Source: Gnetum montanum
Lineage: Eukaryota; Streptophyta; Gnetopsida; Gnetales; Gnetaceae
Direction: 5' to 3'
Assembly: GCA_015680685.1 (NCBI GenBank)
Contig: MNCI01013584.1
Coordinates: forward strand, 880,771 to 944,770
Length of the DNA: 64,000 nt
Part shown: one piece after another, positions 22,920 to 32,260 of the stretch
How positions within the stretch are numbered: the stretch's first letter is position 1
How the letters are laid out: the number at the start of each line of letters is the position of its first letter
Made by a program: the position numbers and the translations under genes
The notes under the pieces: model-generated
What the model saw: the letters and a program-made list of their open reading frames with translations, nothing else
The model's database searches: none
What the model was told of the DNA's origin: nothing

Positions 22920-23721
22920 TGATGTGAACATCAACTACATCAATATGCAATATCTCTAATGATGGGACATTTCCCTTGACTTTTTGCATGTTTGGGAGTG
23001 TTTTAAGCCTATTTTGATGAGTCTAGAAGGTTCTAGAATTAATGGAAACTTGTTTGAAGATGTCCAAAGGTTATAAACCTCAAAACAAGCATATTGAAAT
23101 TTTGGTCTATCTAAAGAGACATATCCTCTAGGTTTAAGATGTCTCCTCCATGCTCAAGACATCTTCACTAGCTTAAGGAATATCTTGTAAAATGTCTCAC
23201 ATGTCTACAAGATTTCTCCTTTATCTTCAAGACATCTCCCTTAGCTACAAGACATCTCCTCTATAAACTAGCTAATTTTGGACAAGACATCTCATTCTCC
23301 TCTAAGATATCTCATACAGATATGAGATAATTTCCTATATATTTTTAAATATTTTAATTTTGAATTTAAATATGGAAGATGAAGAGATAGGGAGAAAGAT
23401 ATAAATAGACCTCTTAAGCTATCATTTTGTCTAAGAAAGTCTAGGGAGAGAGAGGTGAGTCGAGAGGAGAGAGTAGAAAGAAATAGAATCTTGGCAAGAT
23501 GCCTTCATCATCATCCATGTGAGAGTGTGTTTTTATTGATTAACAATGTGTGAGAATTTGATTGAATCCGTTGTTTATCCTTTGGAATGTGTGCTTCCTT
23601 TATGCTATAAATTCTTTATTTGAGTAAGAATAAAGATTTTAATTTTCTTTTCTTGTTCAAATTAGATACTTTGTAACATTGAGAAAGCTTGGATTATGGA
23701 ATCCATGGGAGCTCCTCATCA
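22920..23721 (+). repeat. Element I 5' LTR with TATA box and TGTCTC-rich U3
   Basis: TGATGTGAACATC at the start and CTCCTCATCA at the end. A TATA box, TATAAATAG, sits at 23400-23408 and is kept in the partner LTR. Upstream (about 23105-23330) there are at least eight degenerate copies of AGACATCTCC or its complement, several including exact TGTCTC. The R/U5 part includes CATCATCCATGTGAGAGTG and the terminal GCTTGGATTATGGAATCC. Confidence 0.85.
23400..23408 (+). promoter_or_regulatory. TATA box of the element I 5' LTR
   Basis: TATAAATAG, matched by the same word at 27345-27353 in the right LTR although surrounding bases differ. About 480 bases into an 800-base LTR it is well placed for a U3 core promoter. 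Confidence 0.6.
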
Positions 23722-24122
23722 AATTAGTAACAAAGAAACTTGAAATTAAAGATAATTGCATTCATGTGGATAATTTTCATCTCAATAGCAAAGTATCACT
23801 CCAAATTATTATGCTTGGGTGAATTCTCTATTGCTATTTTTTCCACTCATTCTAGGGTTTGCAAATTTTCCTTTGATTCTTCAGTTTCGACATCTTTCAA
23901 GAATTAGAGGATAATTGTAGAATTGTATACCCATTTTCTTGTAATAGATAAGGTTTAATGATCTTTCCCTAATTTCTCTTAATATCTAAGTATTCTTGGT
24001 TTTATTCTTTAATAAATCTTGAATATTTCACTTTTTCTTGTAGAATTTTATGAAAATTATCCTTCAGCTTATTTTTTATTTTTCCTCCAAAGAAGAATAT
24101 AGTTTAAGATTTTTCAAGAGAT

Positions 24123-25330
24123 ATGGAAAATCTTAAGACTAACTTGGGAAATATTTTGAAAAGAATTAAGAGGTTATCTTCTAGTGATCAAGGAAGGAAG
24201 GAAGATGAAAGGTTTGATGAAGTAGAGATCAATGAGAAAACAAGTTTTCAAGTATCTCTTATTTAGCAAAGGAGTGTTCAATAGTTAGAGGTTTCAAGAG
24301 AGGAAACCAAGATCTTCATCAAAGGGACCAAGAGATCTTCAAAGTCCAAGATGGTCTACTAATCAAGGAGAGTTCCTATCTCATGAGTCATTGAAGTTGA
24401 AGGATCAAAGCCAAAGGAGTGGCAAAGATCAAGGGACTTCTTCAAGAAAGATCAAAGGTAGCAGTAGAAGGTATCATACTTATTATTTTCTCAATTTGTT
24501 TTATACCTTGTGGCAAGTAAAACAATATTTGAAGCCAGGTTAATGCTATCACATGGAAGAGAGATGAGTCTTCTAGCCAAGGTATGTGGAAGAATGATTA
24601 CTTTGATAATGCTTTTGATGAATATGATATTAAAGCCATGGAGGATATTTTACCTTTTGTGTTAGTACCTTCAAAATGAGATGAATAGGTTGTTGATGAT
24701 TCCTTTAAAAAGGAGAAATTATTCAAATTTGGAACTCCTATTTAGGATCTTAAATTTTCGAGCTTTGATAATATTAGATAGCAACATGTTGAAGATTAAG
24801 TTGAATCAAGGTTGAATGGGAAAACCCATGAAGAGGTAACTCTTTACCTTGTTAATAGTAGTAATATCTTTCATGTTCAAGCTACTGTGATAGATGCTAG
24901 GTTTTCACTTCAGCTTGGTAGTGATTTGTTCAATGGTGATAATGAGACTCATGATCATTATGGTAATTGTGATGAAATTAGGAGTCATGCTAAGAATGAT
25001 GAAAGAAATGCCACTTTTGATGCCATTTTTAGTGAGAGGAAGACTAATAATGATAATTTTTTTGATGATTACGACTATTTGAATAGTCATTGTAAGAAGG
25101 TCATTATTAATATTGGTAAAGAAATTGATAATGATATGATTTTCCAAAATTTTTTGATGCTTGATATTGATTATAGTAATGATGAATTTATCAGTTTTAT
25201 TTATGACCTTATTGTCTTGACTATGAAATGAAAAGCATGAAGATAATCTACATTGTGGTGTTGATGATGAAAGGAAGCTAAGTGATAGTCATCCAAAAAT
25301 CAAGAAGAAGAAGCTGAAGAGGAAAAAAGG
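24123..25330 (+). pseudogene. Element I gag-like ORF remnant
   Basis: An ATG at 24123 begins MENLKTNLGNILKRIKRLSS, a charged N-terminus resembling the gag starts of elements H (MTYNKKTNQDLG) and F (MTPNKKIV). The frame degrades after about 40 codons. A second open stretch at 24812-25231 (139 codons) is Asp/Asn-rich with many D-N-D runs and Lys-rich sequence after its stop, up to about 25330. No zinc knuckle or capsid major-homology-like block was recognised. The assignment rests on position after the PBS and on N-terminal resemblance. Confidence 0.5.
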
Positions 25331-25559
25331 GAAGTTGGTTTGAGGATACCTAATTCTTTTGAATTTTCTTACTCTTATTTTCTTGTAGGTAATGGAATAA
25401 ACACATGGGATTTGGTGCTATTAATATGGAAGCATGGTGGACCCCTTAAGGGTATAGACCAGATCCACTCTTCTTTCATGTAATTCTTCATTGTGATGTA
25501 AGAAAATTTATGCTAATATGTGAAAATTGTTGAACTTAGAAGGAAGGGATGAATAAGTT

Positions 25560-26640
25560 CCCCAAAATAAAAATTAATCAGCCAAAGAACAAACCAAATT
25601 TTAACTTGGTTTCCCAACTTGGGTATTCTACACTAGGAGGGTAGTTTGCTAGGACACCTCTAAACGTTGTTGCTCTCAAAATGTGGTTTGAAGGATACCA
25701 CACCCTGTACAAGCTCTAATATCCATTCTAGAGTGATTTGATGCCACGAATCCACTCAACCTTGCAACGTCCCAACAAGCCTAGAATGTGGTTTCTAGGA
25801 TCCCACAACCTTTACAACCTGAGCTCCACGCTAGAGTATTGTGGTGCTACACCAACACTCAATCTTATAGCATCTTAACAAGCTCAAGGATGATGCCTTC
25901 CAACAAGAAGCACATCAACCCCACAAGGCAATGAAAGAGAAAAAAACATTACAAGGAAATGATGCAAAACATTTGTAGGTCCTTGCACTTTGAGGTACAA
26001 CATAACAAATCTATTACAACATTACAAAAGATAGCACAATGAGGCACATAAATACAATAGAATAATTTGCACAGTGATTGCTTGATGTTGACACTTACAT
26101 ACATTTAACACTTACACATTTCCCAATAGAATGAAGTATTATTATAGCATAGATGTTTTCAAAATCACCTTGCAATTCATGCAACAACTATCTAATTATC
26201 ACTAGAGACATCTTCTTTAAGATAGAGATGTCTTTCTATATCAAACTTTCATTTGGAAGAGATGTCTTCTCCACAAGGAAGACATCTTCTCCATAAGGAA
26301 GACATCTACTATTTCTAAAAGAAATCTTCTTCTGAGTAACCTTCAACTTGGCCAAGATGTCTTCATCATCAGGGAGACATCTTTGCTTGATGGAAGACAT
26401 CTATTGTTTCTTGGAGATGTCTTTTTGCAATAAGCTCTTTAATACTAAGGCTTTCCTTTGATCACCAAAGTTGAGCTTTAAAGTCTTCATTTCTTCTCCA
26501 TCCACTTTGAACTGCCATAGGCTTTCTTGAGATCTTGTATATGTCCTTGAGTTCTCCTTTTTTCCAAATCCAACTTCTTGTCCTAAAAACATAACAACCA
26601 CATCAGCATCATTGTTCTCCATTTTTCTTAATGTTTTGAC
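25560..26640 (-). repeat. Inserted repeat fragment inside element I, related to 1-430
   Basis: 25780-26150 aligns with about 60-430 of the window. Downstream, 26190-26425 is dense in AGACATCTTC/GATGTCTTC words, and an open stretch at 26401-26622 on the minus strand (MENNDADVVVMFLGQEVGFG) is lysine-rich at its end but unrecognised. Probably a fragment of another retroelement, LTR plus neighbouring coding part, in minus orientation. Ends not determined. Confidence 0.4.
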
Positions 26641-26875
26641 ATATTAAAATGTCAATAATATGTATATATGTATTTATGTATTTGGTGCACACATTATCTT
26701 GTATGTTTATGTGTGTTTGTAAAATACATTTTTGACCATAGAGATGAAATATTATGAGCCATAACCATTCCATGTATGCTATGCTTTAGTTGATGTGTAA
26801 ATTGTGGCCTAAGTGAGGAGGCAGAAGCTATCCCAAGTGTAAGGACCTCTTATGTGGAAATCAAGAGTCTGTTTT

Positions 26876-26889
26876 AAGGAGAAGGATAT
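26876..26889 (+). other. Element I polypurine tract
   Basis: AAGGAGAAGGATAT lies immediately before the right LTR start. Position and composition fit a plus-strand primer. Confidence 0.7.
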
Positions 26890-27669
26890 TAATGTGGATA
26901 TCGACTAGAACAATATGTTATCTCTAATGATGGGGTCTTTTCCTTGACTTTTCACATGATTAAAAGTGTTTTGAGCCTATTTTGATGAGTCTAAGAGGTT
27001 TCAAGATCAATGGGGACTTGTTTAGAGATGTTTGAAGCTGCTAATTTTGGCTTATCAGAAGAGACGTCTCCTCTAGGAGCAAGATGTTTCCTCCATGCTC
27101 AAGATGTCTCCACTAGCTTAAGCCATCTCCTACAATATGTCTCACATGTCTACAAGAATTATCCTCCATCTTTCATACATCTTTATTGACTATAAGACAT
27201 CTCCTCTAGAAACTAGCTACTTTGAGAAAAGATTATTCATTCTTCTTTAAGATGTCTCATATGAACATGGAACAATTTCTTCCAAAATTTTAAAGATTTA
27301 AATTTTGAGTTTAAAGAGGGAAGATGAAGAGATAAATAAAAAGATATAAATAGATCTCTTGGGACTTCATTTTAGCTAAGAGACTCTAGGGAGAGATAAA
27401 TGAGTTGAGAGGAGAGAATAGATAGAGAGATAGAGTCTTGGCCCAAGTGCCTTGGTCATCATCCATGTGAGAGTGTGTTTTATTTAATTTATTTTGTGTA
27501 ATAATTTTATTGAATCTCTTATCTATCCTTGGGAATGTATGCTTTCTTTATTTTTTAAATTCTTCATTTAAGCAAGAATAAAACTTTTAGTTCTATTTTC
27601 TTATTCATATTTGATGTTTTGTGACATTGAGAGAGCTTGGATTATGGAATCCATGAGAGCTTCTAATCA
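26890..27669 (+). repeat. Element I 3' LTR
   Basis: Starts TAATGTGGATATC (decayed TGATGTGAACATC) and ends TTCTAATCA. It aligns throughout with 22920-23721. The U3 motif cluster at about 27058-27262 includes a perfect palindrome GAGACGTCTC and three or more TGTCTC words; the TATA box is at 27345-27353. Confidence 0.85.
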
Positions 27670-27939
27670 CTTTCTATAGCTTTAGTGCTTGATCCATGCT
27701 CCTATGATCCAATGATTTTATTTATTCTTTTGAAAGAGGTTAAATATTTTAATGTTCTCTCACTTATTCTACAAATCAAATATAAGTAAAAAAAATATAT
27801 GAAAAATTTCATTTTATCATGTTAAAACTTGCCTCATTCACTAAGGTAATGAAAAGGGGTAAATTAAAGGTCTATCAACCATAAATTACCAATCCTAATT
27901 AGAGTACACTATGCCCACTTATATTACCCATCTTATTTA
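27670..27939 (-). other. Element C internal spacer between nested elements I and H
   Basis: Short AT-rich stretch belonging to element C if the two nested insertions are removed. No coding or regulatory feature seen. Confidence 0.4.
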
Positions 27940-28792
27940 TGATAAGAACATCACCTGGTCCTTGTGTAATCCTTAATGTCTCTTTTGTATATGTGTCTTC
28001 CTATGTTGTCCTTGTTGGTTATGATCTCAAGATGCTTTGGGATTATGAAGAGCTACTTAAAATGTACTTTGAGTTCTTGGGCTTCATTTTGAATGTCTTG
28101 TCTTAGAAATACCTAGTTAGGAAGATGTCTACTCCTAGTAGAATATGTCTACCAGTGAGAAAAGATGTCTACTTTAGATGTGAGATGTCTTCTTTTGAAG
28201 TATAGAAATCTATACTAGATGCAATACATCTCCTAAAACTAGCTTCATCTCAAGTAAGACATCCACTCTAGCAACATGATAGATTTTTTACATACCTTGC
28301 ACTCAAGAAAGGCATCTCCTCTAATCACAAGATATCTACCATGGAAAATAAAATATATTAATTGGTACTTTTGAATGTGAAAGGAGATCAAAGGTCACAT
28401 GAAAAGCTATAAACAAGTATCCAATGCCTCAATTTGGCAAGAGAGTTTAAGTGCAAGGAAGAGCTTATACTTTGAAATTGTATCCATTTGAGTGAGAGGC
28501 AAGGGAGAGAACTTGAGAGAGGTTAAGAGGATCTCTTATACGTATTTTTTCTTCAAATTATCATCCATGTTTGAGCAATTAAGGATTAAGAGGGTACATG
28601 TGTTGTCTTTAAGATCCTTGGAAGAGGTATGAGTTAAGCTTTACTTCTTAATGTTGATGCGTTCCTTTGTATTTTGAAATCTTTTTTATAAAAAAGAAGA
28701 ATTTCTCCATTTCCTTGTATTGTTCTTATTTTCTAAGCTACATATTCTAAGAATAGGTCCTTTTGAGGTATATTAAGGTAGTCTCTACATCA
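27940..28792 (+). repeat. Element H 5' LTR
   Basis: Begins TGATAAGAACATCACC and ends TCTCTACATCA. About 28120-28340 holds repeated GATGTCTAC/AGACATCC words like those of the element I U3, though the rest differs. Shared with the right copy: CTTCATCTCAAGTAAGACAT and GAGTGAGAGGCAAG-like blocks. Confidence 0.85.
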
Positions 28793-28815
28793 AATTGATA
28801 TCAAAGCACTTGATT
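28793..28815 (+). other. Element H primer-binding site
   Basis: AATTGATATCAAAGCACTTG begins directly after the LTR CA. It resembles the initiator tRNA-Met-derived site TTGGTATCAGAGCA of plant gypsy elements, with substitutions in the middle. Confidence 0.75.
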
Positions 28816-29123
28816 TCGAGGAATCCACATATAAATTAATTATCTTCATTAACTTTTGAATATATTTTGAAGAATTTTAAAGCTTTAAAATCACTTAGGA
28901 TTTGGAGAATGCAATATTAGTAAAGATTTATTAAATTTTTTAAGGCCAAGTCTCTTTTAGGTAATTGAGCATTCATTTGCTTGAAATACTAGGATTTGAA
29001 GTTAATTACATCTTCATTACACTTTGTTTTAGGGTTTAGTACCTTATGATCTTGAATTGAAAGGAACTACTTGAAGATTTCATATTGTTTCTTTAAGATT
29101 TTATCTTTATATTTATGAAAGGT

Positions 29124-30020
29124 ATGACTTATAATAAGAAGACTAATCAAGATCTTGGACAAGAGCTTTAAGAGCTCAAAGACTCCTCTGAGCCTTTTTT
29201 ATCTAAAATCCAAGAAATCCTTCCTAGAGTAAAAGTCCAAAAGTATCAAAATTTTTCAAAAACTTCAAAAAGAACTAAAGAGGAGAATCCTTTTGCACCT
29301 CCACAAAGTTTAGGAGGAAAAAATAATTAAAGGACTCTAAGTAGAGAAGAAAATAGAACTCAAAGATATAAGCAAAGATTTTATTTACTTCCTAATAATG
29401 ATGAAAATAATATAAAAGATTTGTAAAAATCTTAATAAGTCCTTTAAGAGTTTCTCATGTAAATATTCCCATCTTCAAAAATGTTGAGGGTAAAAATTTC
29501 TTTCTTTCTTGGATTAAAGTTATGAATAACTATTTTCTTGTTGAGAAGCTTTCTGGTGAGTTAATGATTCATGTTATTGAGAGAAAAATTAAAGGATTTG
29601 CGTCCAAATGATGGGAAAATAAAATTCTTAAGTACTTTGAAGAACATGGAAGGCCTATTGAGAGTTTAAGACCTATGGAATATATGGTAAAGTAAAAGCT
29701 TGAGAAGACATCCTTCCATCATAAAGCCATCAACAAACTAAAATTTCTAAGACAAGGAGATCAAGAAGTAAAATATTATTATGTTGAATTTTGTAAACAT
29801 TTGGAAAAGATTAATGTTCATTAAACTAAGTATGAAAAATATTCTAACTTCATTAGTGGATTAAGAACACAATATTAATAATAATTATCATTCTATGAGT
29901 CTAATAGTCTTGATGAAGCCTATGATATTTCTTTCAAGGCTAAAATTTAAATCACAAATTTTGACTTAAAAAGGACAAACATTACAAGAAAAGGAATGAG
30001 AAAGACATAGCTTCAAGGTT
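29124..30020 (+). pseudogene. Element H gag remnant
   Basis: The ATG at 29124 starts MTYNKKTNQDLGQEL. The following 60 codons are charged, with an APPQSLGG segment. The capsid-like core lies at about 29450-29870, with FLSWIKVMNNYFLVEKL, then RQGDQEVKYYYVEFCKHLEK, matching the pattern W-x-x-x-M-x-x-Y-F ... R-Q-G-x-x-S-V-x-x-Y-x-x-x-F of plant Ty3/gypsy gag. Stops interrupt at several Gln or Trp positions. A lysine-rich tail follows near 29950-30080; a CCHC knuckle is not clear. In active elements Gag builds the cytoplasmic virus-like particle. Confidence 0.78.
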
Positions 30021-30218
30021 AAGGAAATCATCCAAGAAGGATGGTAAATATGATCAAAAGAAAAAAGAAATAGATTCTAAATTTTCAAGAATGGGAATAG
30101 GGAGGGAAATATTTTCAATAGGTAAATATATATATTATTTTATGATGAACAGGGTCATAGATGATGGAATTACACAAAGCCAAAGAAGAATTCCTCTAAG
30201 AATAAGAAAATTAAACCA

Positions 30219-30730
30219 ATGCAAGAGGATGAACATGAATCTTCAAAGAAGGTATGTAAACCTAATCCTTTGTATATTGATGATCAAAGTAAGTTCAATA
30301 GTTGTACCTTTTTTATATATATTAGTATGAATGAGGATGTTATGAGGAAGAGTTTGTTTAGAAATCATTGTAATATTAAAGATCATTCATTGAGTATGCT
30401 CATTGATGGTGGAGCACAAGAAAATTTAATTTCTACCAAGGCTATGAAGTCATTACATTTAGCTATAATCCCTTATCCTAAACCATACAAAGTAGATTTT
30501 TTAATGAAAAATCATTATAAGAAAGTTAAGGAACATTACCGTATTAATTATTCCATATGAGATTTTCATGATTAAATTCCTTATGATATATTACCTATTG
30601 ATTTTTCAAATCTCATATTTGATAGACCATGGAATTATGATAATAAGTCTATCTTTGATGAAGAAAATAATAGTTGAACTATGAAGCAAGGTAATCATAA
30701 GTTCAGGTTTTTATACACTATTATTGAAAT
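30219..30730 (+). pseudogene. Element H protease remnant
   Basis: The open stretch 30219-30560 (113 codons) contains SLFRNHCNIKDHSLSM and then LIDGGAQENLIS, the active-site loop in the D-G-G-A/S form used by one chromovirus branch. PYPKPYKVDFL follows. After a stop, DILPIDFSNLIFDRPWNYD (about 30582-30640) gives the second-half motif (L-L-G-R-P-W in active copies). The catalytic Asp is present. No RT follows, so the protein would be Gag-protease only. Confidence 0.85.
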
Positions 30731-31398
30731 TAAGGTTTCTAACATGAATGATTCATTCGTGCTTCCTAGTTTTAACGAAATTGTAAGGGTAAATACAATT
30801 GATGATAATAGAGTTTTCTTCAATGCTAAAGAAAATGCATTTGATATGGATGTTATTATTGATTGTGTGAAGTCTTGTATGAATGGAAAGAAGGTTGTTC
30901 TTGCTACTATCCAATTTTTGGTGTTGATGATAGTAGTATATTAGTTAATGCTTCTAGGAACTTATATAAGTGTCAGGATGATATTTGTGTCAACAAGAAG
31001 ATGCCAAAAGAAAAAGGAAGATTAGTTAAAAATAAGTGGAGAAATACCATTAATATTTAAGGATTGGGCAAGGAGGCCAGCTCCATGGGTTAATGCTAAC
31101 AATTATTTTTTTCATATCGTTGTGCCACATTTGTGCAAGTTTGAGTCATTATGGGGATGCAAGGAAACCATTCCAAGGAGACTCTCAAATAAAGAAAACA
31201 TGGTTAGGCATGATCATAAGTGTCCATGAGTAACAAAAGCTCAAAATCAAAACCTCAAATGGTATTCATTATCATGATACTTTTAATGCATTGAGTCCTA
31301 AATATTGTGCTAGGTATGATGGCCTTTAGTCATGAGGACATGGTTCCTTCCAACTTATCAAACATCATTAACAATGACATTTTTAAGGTTAGAAGAGA
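30731..31398 (+). other. Element H 3' internal spacer and PPT
   Basis: Contains a short open stretch (30681-30944) continuing from the protease region that I cannot assign, then non-coding AT-rich DNA. It ends with the purine tract AAGGTTAGAAGAGA at 31385-31398. No RT or integrase motif on either strand. Confidence 0.55.
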
Positions 31399-32260
31399 TG
31401 ATGAGAACATCAGCCAATCCTGTGTAATTATCAATTTATATTTTGTATGTGTGCCTTGTTTAAATATATATTTTTATGGTGTACTTATTGGTGATGATTT
31501 CAAGGTGCTTCAAGATCAATGAAAGCTATTTAGAGTATGCTTAGAGTTCTTGTGCTTCATCATGAATTTCTTGTTTTGGGAAGACCTAACTAGAAAGGTG
31601 TCTACTAGTGAAAACAATACATCTCCTCCAGATGTAACATGTCATCTTCTAGAGTATAAACATCTACATTAGATGAGAGACATATTCTACAACTTGCTTC
31701 ATCTCAAGTAAGACATCCACTCTAACAAAAAGACATCTTATTTGCATATGCTACACTTAGGAAATACATCTTCTCTTATAACAAGACTTCTACTCTAGCA
31801 AATAATAGATATTAATTTATATTTTTAAATGTGAAGGAAGATGAAAGGTCAGACAAGATACTATAGATATGTTTTCAAGGCCTAAGCTTTTGTAAGAGAG
31901 TTTGAAAACAAATAAGAGAGAGCTTGTACTAGGAAATTATGTAAATTGAAGTGAGAGGCAAGGAAGAGCCCTTGAGAGATGTTAAAAAAATCTTTTATAA
32001 GTTTCTTATTTTGAGCTTATGCTCCAAGTATGAGTAATTAAGAATTAAGAGGCAACCTGTATGATATGTAATCCATGGGAAAGATGTGAGTTAGGCTTGG
32101 CTCCTTAATTTTGATGCTTTTCTTTATATTTTGAGAGTTCATTTATAACAAGGAAGATTTTCTTCATTTCATTATGTTATTCTTATTTTCTAGGCTAAAT
32201 TTTATTGAAAAGCTTGTAAAATGTATCCTTTTGTGATATATTAAGATAGGTTTTACATCA
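31399..32260 (+). repeat. Element H 3' LTR
   Basis: Begins TGATGAGAACATCAGCC and ends GGTTTTACATCA; colinear with 27940-28792. The PPT abuts its left end. Confidence 0.85.

Larger units (their letters stand above)
22920..27669 (+). mobile_element. Element I: gag-only LTR retrotransposon (plus strand)
   Basis: Direct LTRs at 22920-23721 and 26890-27669, about 80 percent alike. A tRNA-Met-type PBS remnant (AATTAGTAACAAAGAAACTTG-like) follows the left LTR and a PPT (AAGGAGAAGGATAT) precedes the right one. Flanking five bases are ATTTC and CTTTC, a near-matching target duplication. The internal 3.2 kb has a gag-like ORF remnant, then a repeat fragment in the other orientation, and no protease, RT or integrase. 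It therefore depended on an autonomous relative, plausibly an element like F. Confidence 0.8.
27940..32260 (+). mobile_element. Element H: gag-protease-only LTR retrotransposon (plus strand)
   Basis: Direct LTRs at 27940-28792 and 31399-32260, by eye about 75-80 percent alike. A clear PBS (TTGATATCAAAGCACTTG) follows the left LTR and a PPT (AAGGTTAGAAGAGA) abuts the right one. Flanks ATTTA and TTTTA are a near-matching target duplication. The internal 2.6 kb encodes gag then a protease; RT, RNase H and integrase are absent, with only about 650 unassigned bases between the protease region and the PPT. Either pol was deleted before insertion or this is a non-autonomous family; a second copy would tell. 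Confidence 0.85.

Noticed and set aside
24894-25147. Methionine/isoleucine-rich frames overlapping 24812-25231 on both strands
   Set aside because: Shadow frames of the GAT/AAT-rich ORF piece.
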